From positions 1 to 64,000 of the forward strand of contig JACPWG010000032.1 in NCBI GenBank assembly GCA_016197205.1: a DNA stretch of 64,000 bases, read 5' to 3'. Shown here piece after piece: positions 33,218-42,029 of the stretch; within the stretch, counting starts at the first letter, position 1, and each line of letters begins with the position of its first letter. The DNA comes from Planctomycetota bacterium (GTDB lineage Bacteria > Planctomycetota > MHYJ01 > WSZJ01 > JACPWG01). Under the pieces are notes generated by a model that was not told the DNA's origin, searched no databases, and saw nothing but the letters and a program-made list of their open reading frames with translations. A program made the translations under genes and the position numbers.

Positions 33218-34645
33218 ATGGAGCCGGACGGTTTTCACATGTCGCCGGAGGAGTTCCGGCGCCACGGCCACGCGCTGGTGGAGTGGATCGCGCGCTACCG
33301 CGAAACGGTCGAGTCGTCTCCGGTCCTCTCACGGGTCGCACCAGGCGACCTGCGGGCGCAATTGCCCCCCGCCCCGCCGCAGGAAGGCGAGGACTTCTCC
33401 TCGATGCTCCGCGACGTGGAGCGCCTCATTCTTCCCGGGCTCACCCACTGGCAATCGCCGAATTTCTTCGCGCTGTTCCCCTCCAACGCCTCCGCCCCTT
33501 CCATGCTCGGGGAGTTCCTGAGCGCCGGCCTGGGCGTGCAGGGGATGCTGTGGGCGACCAGCCCCGCGTGCACCGAACTGGAGACGCACGTCCTCGACTG
33601 GCTTGTGGGCATGCTCGAGCTGCCGGCGGCGTTCCTGTCCACGGGCCCGGGCGGCGGCGTGCTCCAGGACACGGCGTCGAGCGCGGTCCTTTGCGCCCTG
33701 CTGGCGGCGCGTGAGCAAAGCACAGGCGGGCGCGCCAACCAGGAGGGTTGCCGCGGGAACTTGGTGGCCTACACCTCCACGCAGGCCCATTCCTCGGTCG
33801 AAAAGGCCGTCGGGATCGCCGGGGTCGGACGCGACAACCTGCGACGCATTCCGACGGACGACGCCTGGCGGATGCGCCCGGATGTGCTGGAGGTGGCCAT
33901 TCGACGCGATCGCGCCGACGGGCGAGTCCCCTTCTTCGTGTCCGCGACGCTCGGCACGACCTCCACCCTTGCTTTCGATCCGCTGCCCGACCTCGGGCGC
34001 ATCTGCCGGGCGGAGGGCCTGTGGCTCCACGTGGATGCCGCCATGGCGGGAACCGCCTCCCTCTGCCCCGAATTCCGCGCTCTCCAGGCCGGCCTCGAAT
34101 TCGCCCAGAGCTACTGCTTCAACCCGCACAAATGGATGTTCGTGAATTTCGACTGCGACTGCTTCTATGTGACTGACCGGGCGGCGTTGGTCGGCGCGCT
34201 GCGCATCCTCCCCGAGTACCTGAAGAACGCGCCCACGCTTTCCGGGGCGGTGATCGACTATCGCGACTGGCAGGTCCCGCTCGGCCGCCGCTTCCGCACC
34301 CTGAAGCTCTGGTTCGTCATCCGCCACTACGGCGTCCAAGGCTTGCAGCACCACGTCCGCGAGCACGTGCGCCTCGCCGGCGAGTTCGCGGAGCTCGTCC
34401 GCCGCTCTCGAAACTACGAGCTGTTCCAGCCCCCCTCTCTGAATCTCGTCTGCTTTGCCCACAAGCGGGGAAACGCGGCCGGCGAGCGCGCGCTCGAGCG
34501 CGTGAACGGGGCGGGGAAGCTCTACCTGTCGCACACGAAGCTTGCCGACCGCTACATCCTGCGCTTCTGCGTCGGGCAAGCCATGACCCGGGCGCACCAC
34601 GTACATGCCGCTTTCCAGGCTCTCGAAGAGGCGGGGGACGCCTGA
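33218..34645 (+). CDS. Pyridoxal-phosphate-dependent aromatic-L-amino-acid decarboxylase
   Basis: 475 residues, full length for group II decarboxylases. Diagnostic sites: THWQSPNFFALFPSNASAPS (substrate-binding N-terminal loop), GVLQDTASSAVLCALLAARE (PLP phosphate site), YTSTQAHSSVEKA, LHVDAAMAGTA (Asp contacting the PLP nitrogen) and the Schiff-base Lys in SYCFNPHKWMFVNFDCD. It decarboxylates an aromatic amino acid (Trp, Tyr, Phe or Dopa) to the amine in the cytoplasm. I chose ATG 33218 with GAAGGA upstream; the upstream open frame is not conserved in style. It is the only apparently intact gene in the broken 32-38 kb stretch, next to sulfotransferase and amidinotransferase remnants that may have shared its pathway. 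Confidence 0.88.
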   Translation: MEPDGFHMSPEEFRRHGHALVEWIARYRETVESSPVLSRVAPGDLRAQLPPAPPQEGEDFSSMLRDVERLILPGLTHWQSPNFFALFPSNASAPSMLGEFLSAGLGVQGMLWATSPACTELETHVLDWLVGMLELPAAFLSTGPGGGVLQDTASSAVLCALLAAREQSTGGRANQEGCRGNLVAYTSTQAHSSVEKAVGIAGVGRDNLRRIPTDDAWRMRPDVLEVAIRRDRADGRVPFFVSATLGTTSTLAFDPLPDLGRICRAEGLWLHVDAAMAGTASLCPEFRALQAGLEFAQSYCFNPHKWMFVNFDCDCFYVTDRAALVGALRILPEYLKNAPTLSGAVIDYRDWQVPLGRRFRTLKLWFVIRHYGVQGLQHHVREHVRLAGEFAELVRRSRNYELFQPPSLNLVCFAHKRGNAAGERALERVNGAGKLYLSHTKLADRYILRFCVGQAMTRAHHVHAAFQALEEAGDA

Positions 34646-34842
34646 CGCGCAGGCCGCTTCCCGGGCGCCACGACAAACGTGCTCGTCGTACTCTTCCGCT
34701 GCACGGTCGTTTCTGTTGTCCCAGTCGCCGCCCTGGGATAGAATTCTCCCGGAGGTTCCGGGCAGCAAGGAACCTCGCGCCCGCGCAAAGGCGATTGGCA
34801 GATTCAGTTCGAGCGGCTACCTGCCGCGGATTGCGGGCGGCC

Positions 34843-35107
34843 ATGACCTCGAGTGATGCCGCAAGCGAGCAGGCCCTGGAGCGGCTGACGGCAGACCTCG
34901 TGCGGGTCGAGCCCCTCTCGCGAGCCTTCGACACCTCCCCGGAAGAGTTCGGCCGGTGGGTGGACCTGTGCCGCGGAGCTGCCCAGGATCTTTTTTGTCG
35001 ACGCTCCCCGGCCGGCCCGCACGCGTCCCCACTCCCCGCCTCGCCACGCACCTCGATAGCCTGCCGGAACAGGGCACGGAGTGCGGCGGGCTCATCGCCC
35101 GGCTTTA
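34843..35107 (+). pseudogene. Unidentified gene fragment with frameshift
   Basis: ATG 34843 opens a protein-like frame (SEQALERLTADLVRVEPLSR, then AFDTSPEEFGRWVDLCRGAA). After the T run at about 34990 the protein-like character moves to another frame (TLPGRPARVPTPRLATHLDS, then LPEQGTECGGLIARLY). It then meets repeat F at 35108. I do not recognise the family. It may be the lost 5' part of the following gene or a separate gene. Confidence 0.5.
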
Positions 35108-36400
35108 TGCTATTCCCCCGACGGATTTGCGCGTCAGGCGCAATTCCTGCGGGAAGGAATAGCATACCCCCCGGAGCTCGCCGCAGCGAGCGAAGGGGGG
35201 TGGGGATTTGGTTGCGGCCCACGGCTGCGCTATGTTGCTGCCGTCCTCCTCACGCCTTTCCCCTATTGGCCGACCTGGTTCAAGCTGTGGAAGGCCGTCC
35301 TCTTCGACCGGGGGGCCGCGTACCCTGCGCTTGCCCGCATCCAGCAGGCCGGGCTGCTGCTGCGGTACGCGCTTCTGCATCCGGTCTTCGCGCTCCTCTG
35401 GGGGTTGGACGAACTGCTCTTCCCCGGATACCGCTCCCGCACGCCGCACGTCGTCTTCCTCACGGGCCAGCCGCGAAGCGGAACCACCTTCTTGCACAGG
35501 ATACTGGCCACCGACGAGGGGACTTTCGTCGCCGTGCGCCACATCGAGTGGCGCCTCCCGTTCCTCTCGGTCCAGAAGCTGATTCGCGCGCTGGGACTCT
35601 CGGAGTGGTTGAGGCGCGTCAGTTTCTGGTCCGACAACGAAGAGGGGCGCAAGGCCGCGAAAATGCACCCAAACAACCTCTATGACTGGGAGGAGGACGG
35701 GATCTTCTTCGAGGAGCGGTTCCTCCACCATTACTTCGTCCTGCTCCGCTTCCCGTATCTGGCCCTGCTCACCCACCTCGACGATTTCGGCACCCTCCCC
35801 GACACGGCGCGGCGGCGCATGCTGGCGACGCACCGGAAGGTTATCCAGAAGATGGCCTATCTTGCACGCACGGACTGCCTCTACCTCTCCAAGGAGGTGG
35901 AGAGCGTGACAAAGCTGTGCCAACTCGACGAGTTGTACCCGGACGCGCGGTACGTCATCCTCGCGCGAAACTCCGCCGACTTCATGACCTCGCTGCTCTC
36001 GCGGATCGCCTCCTCCACGACCTCTAAGACCGGCGTGGACACGTCCCTGATCCCGGCCTGGCGTGAACGTGCCATCGCCAAGAAGCGACAGGACTGCGCG
36101 ACCCTGCTGGAGTTTCTCCAGCGCGTCCCGCAAGGCCGGCAACTCCGGCTTTCCTTCGAGCAATTCACGCACGACATCCCGGGGACGGTCGGTTTGATCT
36201 ACGAACACCTGGGGCGGAGGCTGACGCCCGAGGTGCTCGCAACCCTGGACAACCAGGGGCGTGAGCAGCCCGCCCGCGATCGAGGCTACGAGTACCAGAA
36301 GTCCGGCTTCGAAGGCTTCGAGCCCTACGATGCGTTCGTTGCCGAAGTGGACGAGGAGCACTGCGCCCGCCTCGACAAGTGCCGGACGCCGCGGCCTTGA
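35081..36400 (+). pseudogene. Sulfotransferase with repeat-disrupted 5' end
   Basis: The open frame of 439 residues has authentic sequence only from about 35235 (FPYWPTWFKLWKAVL). It includes a membrane-proximal segment LLHPVFALLWGLDELLFPGY, the 5'-phosphosulfate-binding loop VFLTGQPRSGTTFLHRIL, and a 3'-phosphate region YVILARNSADFMTSLL. This is the plan of PAPS-dependent sulfotransferases (Sulfotransfer_3 type). Residues 10-50 are a translation of repeats F and G (35108-35234), and no convincing native start remains. The catalytic core is uninterrupted to the stop at 36400, so a fusion product starting at 35081 could retain activity; I mark it as a likely pseudogene. Confidence 0.7.
35108..35234. 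repeat. Repeat families F and G, compound insertion in a coding region
   Basis: The F hairpin (TGCTATTCCCCCGACGGATT to CTGCGGGAAGGAATAGCATA) is at 35108-35166, followed directly by the G core CTCGCCGCAGCGAGCGAA, the segment GGGTGGGGATTTGGTTGCGG and a GC-rich end at about 35234. It is embedded within the sulfotransferase open frame. Confidence 0.85.
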
Positions 36401-36576
36401 CGGCCCGTCAACCCGGCACTGCCCAGGAAGCGCGGGTACGGGCCGTGCTGTCGTAGTGACCGGTTCGCTCCCCAATGGACTTGCCGCACGATTTGGGAAG
36501 GCTCGAGACGAAGCCGGCTTCGTGGAACTTGTGCCACGGGCTGCTAGCATTCGCCGCTCCGCACTGGGGACATGGG

Positions 36577-37286
36577 ATGAACCTGCCTGTCGTCAACTCC
36601 TTCAACGACTGGGATCCGCTCGAGGAAGTCATCGTCGGCATCGTCGATGGAGCCGCCTGCCCGGCGCACGAGGTCGCCGCGGAGGCGGTGGTCAAAGATG
36701 CGAACTTCGAAGCGTACGGTCTGCAGGCGCGGAAATTCGCAGGCCGGCCTCGCCCGAACGCGGAGCTCGAGTCGGCGAAGAAGGACCTCGCGGAATTCGT
36801 CCACATGCTGCAAGCGGAAGGAGTCGTGGTCCGCCGCCCCGATCCGGTCGACAACGCACGCCCGTACACGACGCCCGACGGGACGTTTCCGGGGGGCACG
36901 GGTCAGACCTGCCCCCGGGACACGCTTGTGGTCGTCGGGAACGAGATCATCGAGGCTTCGATGTCCTGGCGCGGCCGCTACTTCGAAGCCTTCGCGTACA
37001 GGAGCCTCCTGAAGGAGTACTTCCATCAGGGCGCGCGGTGGGTCGCGGCGCCGAAGTCCCAGATGCTCACGGAGCTGTACGATTACGGCGCCCGTTCGAA
37101 AAACGGCTGGGTGACGACGGAGTTCGAGCCCGTATGGGACGCGGCGGACATCACGCGCTGCGGCAGGGACCTCTTCGTCCAGCGCAGCCATGCCACCAAC
37201 GAATCCGGCATCGAGTGGATCCGCCGCCATCTTGGGGACGCCTATCGCGTGCATCGCGTCGAGTTCACCGACCCTCGTGCCCTGCA
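36577..37286 (+). pseudogene. Glycine/inosamine amidinotransferase, truncated
   Basis: From ATG 36577 about 236 residues follow the L-arginine:glycine amidinotransferase pattern: VNSFNDWDPLEEVIVGIVDG, VRRPDPVD, CPRDTLVVVGNEIIEASMSW, and GRDLFVQRSHATNESGIEWI (catalytic Asp region). The match ends at VEFTDPRA, exactly where the family continues with the catalytic His block; the His and the catalytic Cys are both missing. The frame then runs on to 37476 in unrelated sequence, overlapping a P450 fragment in another frame. Such enzymes move the amidino group of arginine to an amine (creatine, toyocamycin-like or guanidinium-toxin pathways). Inactive as it stands. Confidence 0.8.
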
Positions 37287-37566
37287 CACATTCAGAATCC
37301 CTTCCCGACGTTCGCCAAAGGCAGGGAGGCCTGCCCGGTCTATCGTCACGAGGCGAGCCTGTTCCCGCACCTCTCGCTTTTCCGGCACGACGATCAGCGT
37401 GCCGTCCTCACCGATTGGGAAACCTGGTCCAGCGACATGGGGGACGAGTACAGCGAAGTCGACGGCGGCGAGGTGAACGGGTTGCTCTTTTCCGATCCGC
37501 CGGCGCATACGAGGCTTCGGCAGGTGATCCAGCAGCCGCTCCTGGCCAGATTCCTGACCGGCATCC
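37287..37566 (+). pseudogene. Cytochrome P450, internal N-terminal fragment
   Basis: About 93 codons with the N-terminal P450 pattern: NPFPTFAKGREACPVYRHEA, FRHDDQRAVLTDWETWSS and the helix-C signature LLFSDPPAHTRLRQVI. The oxygen-binding I helix and the haem Cys loop are missing. It starts where the amidinotransferase stops matching and ends where TauE begins, in a different frame from both, so it is a splice of three broken genes. Confidence 0.7.
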
Positions 37567-37578
37567 GGCCCACGGCCC

Positions 37579-38196
37579 GTGCCCGCGGGCGTCGCCAGGG
37601 GCAGTTTCGTGCTGTTCATGGTTCAGCCCGGTTGGCTCAAGTTCGTCACCTACGTCGTCCTCCTCCCGCTGATCCTGCTGCAAGCGGCCGGCATTCGGAT
37701 GCCGATCCGCGCCGAGAGGGCGGTTGGAGTCCCGTTCGGCATGGGCATCGGCACGCTGTATTCCGTGACGACGATTTCGGGCCCGCCGCTGGCCGTATTC
37801 CTCAACAACCAAGGCTACGCGAAGCAGGAATTTCGCGGCGCCGTGACTCTCGTCCGCGTGGTCGAATCCACGCTGAGCGCGACCGCCTATTTTCTCCTCG
37901 GCCTGTACACGCTAGAGAGCACCCGGCTTCTTTCGTACATCGTCCCCAGCGTGCTCGCCGGCATTCCGTTGGGGACCTGGCTGATCCGGCGGATGGACTC
38001 GGAGACCTTTCGAAGACTGTGCATGAGCTTCGACGCGGTGATCGTGGGCTTTGGCGTGTCCAAGGTGCTGATCGAGCTCGGGCTTGTGCCCAGCCCGGCG
38101 GCCTACGCCGTGCTGGCGGCCGTGGTCTTGATCGACGGTTGCCTGCTCCGCCGGTTCTTCAACACGCGTGCAGCCCAGCCTCCTGAGGAAGGCTGA
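37579..38196 (+). pseudogene. TauE/SafE-type permease, N-terminally truncated
   Basis: 205 residues with about five membrane segments (VTYVVLLPLILLQAAGI, YIVPSVLAGIPLGTW, AYAVLAAVVLIDGCLL). It corresponds to the C-terminal half of TauE/SafE sulfite or organosulfonate exporters, including VPFGMGIGTLYSVTTISGPP as the second internal repeat. The first half, with the initial helices, is missing. The start at 37579 is arbitrary (GTG) and precedes the homologous part by about five codons. The end overlaps antisense with the extended mltA frame. Related transporters often export sulfur anions. Confidence 0.65.
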
Positions 38197-39730
38197 GCCG
38201 GCGCGAGCGGTGACCGCGCGGTACCGGGTCGGGCTTCCGGGCAGGGTTGAAAGTGCCGACGACGTTTCTCACGGCCGCTGAGGAGGCTTCGCATCGTGGG
38301 CACGGCAGCGCCGTGCCCCTACCTTCGATGTAGCGTCCGCGCGTGTGACCACGAATGGGGCCGATGTGAACCATGCCCGGAATTGAACCACGCCCCGGTT
38401 TCTCTCCTGGCCGCCTCCCTCCGCCTCCCTCCCTCCGCCTCCCTCCCTCCGCCTCCCTCCCTCCGCCTCCCTCCCTCCGCCTCCCTCCCTCCGCCTCCCT
38501 CCCTCCGCCTCCCTCCGCCCGCCCCAGGTCCTTCAGGAACACGTAGTAGAACCGCCCCTCGTAGGTGGTGTGACCCGCCAGCAGCTCCGCGTCCGGGCCG
38601 ACGCCGAGGTAAAGGTCCGCGCGTCCCGCGCTCCGGATCGCGCCGCCCGTGTCCTGATCGAGCAGGAAGCGATGGAAGGGCTGGGGCACGATTTCACCGC
38701 CGCCGCCCAGGACCGGCACGGTCGTCTCCACGAAGGCCAGGTTCCCGCGCGGATACACCTGCTTGTCGGTCGCGATCGAGCGCCGGGTCGTCACGGGCAC
38801 GCCGAGGGAGCCGAAGGGCCCGCCCTTGTTCTCCGTGAAGAAGACGTAGCTCTCGTTCTGTTGCAGGTATTTGCTCAGGTCCTCCGGGTGCTCGTGGAAG
38901 TAGCGCTTGATCCGGGTCAGCGACAGCTCCTGCTTGGCGAATTTGCCGTCCTGGATGAGCGCCATGCCGATGCTCTTGTAGGGCTTGTCGGTCTTGCCCG
39001 CGTACCCGACGCGCAGCTCGCGACCGTCGGCCACCTGGATGCGGGCCGAGCCTTGGACGTGGATGATGTACACTTCGAGCGGGTCCGCCAGGTAGACGAG
39101 CTCCAGCCCTTTCCCGGCCAGGAGCCGGCCGTCCTCGATCTCCGCGCGCGTGAAGTAGGGGACCGTGCCCGTCTCCGTTTTCCTTCCGAGCGGGGTGCCG
39201 TCCGGCTGGCTCACGAGGTCCTTGGGCCGGCGGTAGAGCGGATACCTGTAGGTCTCGGTCCTCGTGACGCTGCCCTTGTAGATCGGGGTGCAATACCCGG
39301 TGAAGAGGACCGTGCCGCTCCCGTCCCAGCCCACCGACCGGTAGACGTCGTAGTCGGCGCGAATGCGGTCGTTCAGCTCCGTGCCGGAGCCGACGGAAGC
39401 AAGGAGCGCACGAAAGGAATGCAGGGAGCGGAGGCAGCGCTCGTGGGTGACGTCCAGGTAGGGGAAGTACTTCTGGCTGGACTTATGTTTGAAGTAGGAG
39501 AGGCTCTGGTCGATCGCATGCAGGAGGGACTCGCGATCCTCGAAGCCCGGCGCGAAGTCCGGGTAAAGTGCGGGATCGGTGAGCTTCTCCAGGGCGACGG
39601 CCCCGTCCGGCAGCGGGCGGGCGTAATCCTTCTCGGGCTCCTTGGGGGGCTGGTAGCGGGTCGTGCAGGAGACGGAGAGCAGGGCGAGCGGGAGCGCGAG
39701 GAGGGACAGGGCCCACCGCGAGCGGATCAT
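38159..39730 (-). CDS. mltA: Membrane-bound lytic murein transglycosylase A, 3' end extended through a minisatellite
   Basis: 523 residues. N-terminal lipoprotein-like signal (LLALPLALLSVSC) for the outer membrane. MltA signatures: FTGYCTPIYKGS, VYIIHVQGSARIQVADGREL, ESYVFFTENKGGPFGSLGVP (substrate cleft), and LLDQDTGGAIRSAGRADLYL with the catalytic Asp. It cuts peptidoglycan between MurNAc and GlcNAc to form 1,6-anhydro ends. The conserved part ends near residue 405 (YVFLKDLG). The rest is a translation of the 14-bp minisatellite (period-14 EGGGGREAEGGRRR), a family E hairpin and sequence antisense to the TauE remnant. The natural stop has therefore been lost or shifted by the repeat. Confidence 0.88.
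   Translation of the reverse strand: MIRSRWALSLLALPLALLSVSCTTRYQPPKEPEKDYARPLPDGAVALEKLTDPALYPDFAPGFEDRESLLHAIDQSLSYFKHKSSQKYFPYLDVTHERCLRSLHSFRALLASVGSGTELNDRIRADYDVYRSVGWDGSGTVLFTGYCTPIYKGSVTRTETYRYPLYRRPKDLVSQPDGTPLGRKTETGTVPYFTRAEIEDGRLLAGKGLELVYLADPLEVYIIHVQGSARIQVADGRELRVGYAGKTDKPYKSIGMALIQDGKFAKQELSLTRIKRYFHEHPEDLSKYLQQNESYVFFTENKGGPFGSLGVPVTTRRSIATDKQVYPRGNLAFVETTVPVLGGGGEIVPQPFHRFLLDQDTGGAIRSAGRADLYLGVGPDAELLAGHTTYEGRFYYVFLKDLGRAEGGGGREAEGGRRREGGGGREAEGGRRREGGGGRRPGEKPGRGSIPGMVHIGPIRGHTRGRYIEGRGTALPCPRCEASSAAVRNVVGTFNPARKPDPVPRGHRSRRLSLPQEAGLHAC
38287..38377. repeat. Repeat family E, copy 2
   Basis: The hairpin CGTGGGCACGGCAGCGCC/GTGCCCCTAC at 38295-38322 followed by TTCGATGTAGCGTCCGCGCG and GTGAACCATGCCC. 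It matches 53961-54050 in opposite orientation. Confidence 0.85.
38411..38514. repeat. 14-bp minisatellite
   Basis: Six full units of CCGCCTCCCTCCCT flanked by two 10-bp variants (CCGCCTCCCT). Because 14 is not a multiple of 3, each unit gained or lost shifts the mltA reading frame. Confidence 0.95.
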
Positions 39731-40013
39731 GGCGAGAACCTCGAAAGCGCGGGAAGAGCATGGGCGGTGATCGCGCCGCCGGGGGGAAGATCCCCCCGGA
39801 CGTTATCGGCACACTTGGGCGCGGACTTGAGCGCGGTTCCCTTCGGCGCGAAGCCTAGCCCCCCGTCCTCCCCTTGTCAAGCTTTATCGGTCGTTTGGGA
39901 GCGACCCGCTGCGACCTCGGCACGCCCCGCATTGACGCGGAGCGACTCCGCCGCTATTCTATCCCTCTGCGCGTGTCCTTCGCCCCCGCGCCTCCCCTTT
40001 TCCGAGCTGCCGC

Positions 40014-41078
40014 GTGCCGAGCTACAGGACCTACGTCCGCCCCTCCCTCAAGAAGCCCGTCACGATCTTCGTGGCGATCCTCTTTCTCACCGTCAGCCTC
40101 TCCGTCCTCTGGAACGTCGTTCTCGCCCGCGACTACGCCCGCTTCCGCGACCTCGCGCGCTCGCAGACCGTCGAAGCGGGGTCCGCCCACTGGGTCTACC
40201 TCGTCCTCGGCACCGCCCTCTTTCTCGCCATCATCGGGCTCGTGATCTGGCTCGCGGTCACCCTCTTTTCGGCGGTCAAGCTGAACCAACAACTCTCGTA
40301 CTTCCTCGCCATCGTAAGCCATGAGCTGAATTCGCCCCTCTCCGCCATCAAGCTCTACGCGCAGACCCTCCGCAACCAACAGCTCCCCGCCGAGGAACGC
40401 GCCAAGTTCGTCGAGACGATCCTCGCCAACGTGGAGCGCCTCTCCCGTCACATCCAAAACATCCTCCGTGCCGCGCAGGAGGATCAGCACCGACTCCGGC
40501 CCGTGCTCGAGGAGGTCTTTCTCCACGAGTTCGTGGCCGACTACGTCGCCGAGTGCCGAGGCCTCGTCGAACGCCGCCTCGCCGGCGCGGCAATCCTGTT
40601 CGAAGAGGGGAGCCGAGTGCGCGTGAAGCTGGACCGCTCCCTCTTCCGCCAGGTCCTCGACAATCTCCTCGACAATGCGATCAAGTACGCCGGCGTCCCC
40701 CCCTTGCGCCTCGTTTTCCGCTGCCGGGTGGACGAACACGGCTTCGCGGCGCTCGAGGTGCTCGACAACGGTCGCGGCATCCCGCCCGACCAGATGCCCT
40801 GGCTCTTCGAACGCTTTCAGCGGGTGATCCTCGAGGACCCGGCCGAGCTTCGGGAAGGGGTCGGGCTCGGCCTCTCCATCGTGCGCGCCATCGTGCTCGT
40901 GCACGGCGGGACGGTCGACGTCCGGAGCGCGGGGCTGGGGCTCGGCACGACGTTTCGGATCGCCCTCCCCCTCGCGGGCAGCGCCGCCCCCGCGGACGGG
41001 ACCGGAGCGGGTGCCGCGAGCACGGGCACGGGAACCGGCACGGTTGCGGGCGAGGGCTCGCCGGAGGCTGCCGCGTGA
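40014..41078 (+). CDS. Membrane sensor histidine kinase
   Basis: 354 residues. Two membrane helices (VTIFVAILFLTVSLSVLW near 15-33 and VYLVLGTALFLAIIGLVIWL near 61-80) enclose a short periplasmic loop of about 27 residues. The HisKA phospho-acceptor is SHELNSPLSAIKLY (~105). The HATPase core has VLDNLLDNAIKYA (N box), EVLDNGRGIP (G1) and GVGLGLSIV (G2). The C-terminal tail is Gly/Thr/Ala-rich. The small sensor loop suggests it senses within the membrane or via a partner. It starts at GTG 40014 and overlaps its response regulator by GTGA. It is divergent from mltA, a conceivable envelope-stress link, but nothing proves it. Confidence 0.9.
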   Translation: MPSYRTYVRPSLKKPVTIFVAILFLTVSLSVLWNVVLARDYARFRDLARSQTVEAGSAHWVYLVLGTALFLAIIGLVIWLAVTLFSAVKLNQQLSYFLAIVSHELNSPLSAIKLYAQTLRNQQLPAEERAKFVETILANVERLSRHIQNILRAAQEDQHRLRPVLEEVFLHEFVADYVAECRGLVERRLAGAAILFEEGSRVRVKLDRSLFRQVLDNLLDNAIKYAGVPPLRLVFRCRVDEHGFAALEVLDNGRGIPPDQMPWLFERFQRVILEDPAELREGVGLGLSIVRAIVLVHGGTVDVRSAGLGLGTTFRIALPLAGSAAPADGTGAGAASTGTGTGTVAGEGSPEAAA

Positions 41079-41791
41079 GCCACATCCTGATTGTCGAGGA
41101 CGAGTCCGACCTCGCCGAGGGGATCGCCTACAACCTCCGGAACGCCGGCTACCACGTCACGGTCGCGGGGGACGGCGAGACGGCCATCGATCTCCTCACC
41201 CACCAGACCTACGACCTGGTCCTCCTCGACCTCATGCTGCCGAAGCTGAGCGGGCTCGCGGTGGCGGAGCGCGCGCGGAAGGCCGGAATCTACTGCCCCA
41301 TCCTGATGCTCACCGCGAAGGGTCAGCCGGAGGAAGTCGTCGCCGGGCTGAACGCGGGCGCGGACGACTACGTGACGAAACCGTTCGACCTCGACCAGCT
41401 CCTCGCCCGCATCCGCGGCTTTCTCCGCCGCGCCGCCTGGGGTCGTGCGGCCGTCGGCACGCCCCCCGGGGGCGCACCGGGGGAACAACCGGTCTTCGCC
41501 TTCGGGAAGTGCTGGGTCAATTTCGCCACGTACCGTGCCCAGACCGCGGACGGCCGGGAAATCGACGTCTCGCCGAAGGAGGCCCGCATCCTTCAGCTCT
41601 TCGCGTCGCGCGAGGGCGCGGTGATCACCCGCGCCACGCTGCTCCGGGAGGTCTGGGGACTCCCCGAGACGTTTCAGACGCGGACGGTCGAGAACTTCAT
41701 TCTCCGCCTTCGGAAATACTTCGAGGTCAGTCCCTCCAGCCCGCGGCACATTCTCTCGGTCCGAGGGATCGGGTATCGGTTTGAACGATGA
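41075..41791 (+). CDS. OmpR-family response regulator
   Basis: 238 residues beginning with GTG 41075 inside the stop of the kinase gene (GTGA). The receiver domain (1-120) has LIVEDE, phospho-acceptor Asp in LVLLDLMLPKLSG, the conserved Thr in LMLTAKG and Lys in YVTKPFDL. After a Gly/Pro linker, the winged-helix DNA-binding domain (about 145-238) shows SPKEARILQLFASREGAVIT, LLREVWG and the wing ending SVRGIGYRFER. It should be phosphorylated by the adjoining kinase and bind promoter DNA as a dimer. Confidence 0.95.
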   Translation: MSHILIVEDESDLAEGIAYNLRNAGYHVTVAGDGETAIDLLTHQTYDLVLLDLMLPKLSGLAVAERARKAGIYCPILMLTAKGQPEEVVAGLNAGADDYVTKPFDLDQLLARIRGFLRRAAWGRAAVGTPPGGAPGEQPVFAFGKCWVNFATYRAQTADGREIDVSPKEARILQLFASREGAVITRATLLREVWGLPETFQTRTVENFILRLRKYFEVSPSSPRHILSVRGIGYRFER

Positions 41792-41891
41792 GGGCAGGTC
41801 GGGTATGGACGCCCCCCTCGCCCTGGGCGCCCTTCGAAGCTGACGGGCCGTACTCGCTTTTGCTTACCTCCTCGTCCCGGGTGAGCGTTCA

Positions 41892-41937
41892 CTCCACGCA
41901 GCGTCCTCTGTGTCTCCGCGTCTCCGCGGTTCGGGAA
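41892..41937. repeat. Half copy of the CACGGAGG-type palindrome
   Basis: CTCTGTGTCTCCGCGTCTCC GCGG resembles one arm of the large palindrome at 57063-57165. The gap 41792-42029 has no gene. Confidence 0.5.
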
Positions 41938-42029
41938 ACCTGCCTTCTGTTCCAGTTCCGCCCGCTTGCACCGGCGTCCCTCCCTGTGGTTCCCGGCTGT
42001 CACTCGTGCGCGCCCGAAAGCGAACCGTC

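Noticed and set aside
38411..38514. CCTCC repeats as a CRISPR-like array
   Set aside because: The units are contiguous 14-mers without spacers, so it is a minisatellite.
40553..41074. N-terminal extension of the response regulator to 412 residues
   Set aside because: This part overlaps the histidine kinase gene in another frame; GTG 41075 overlapping the kinase stop is the natural coupled start.
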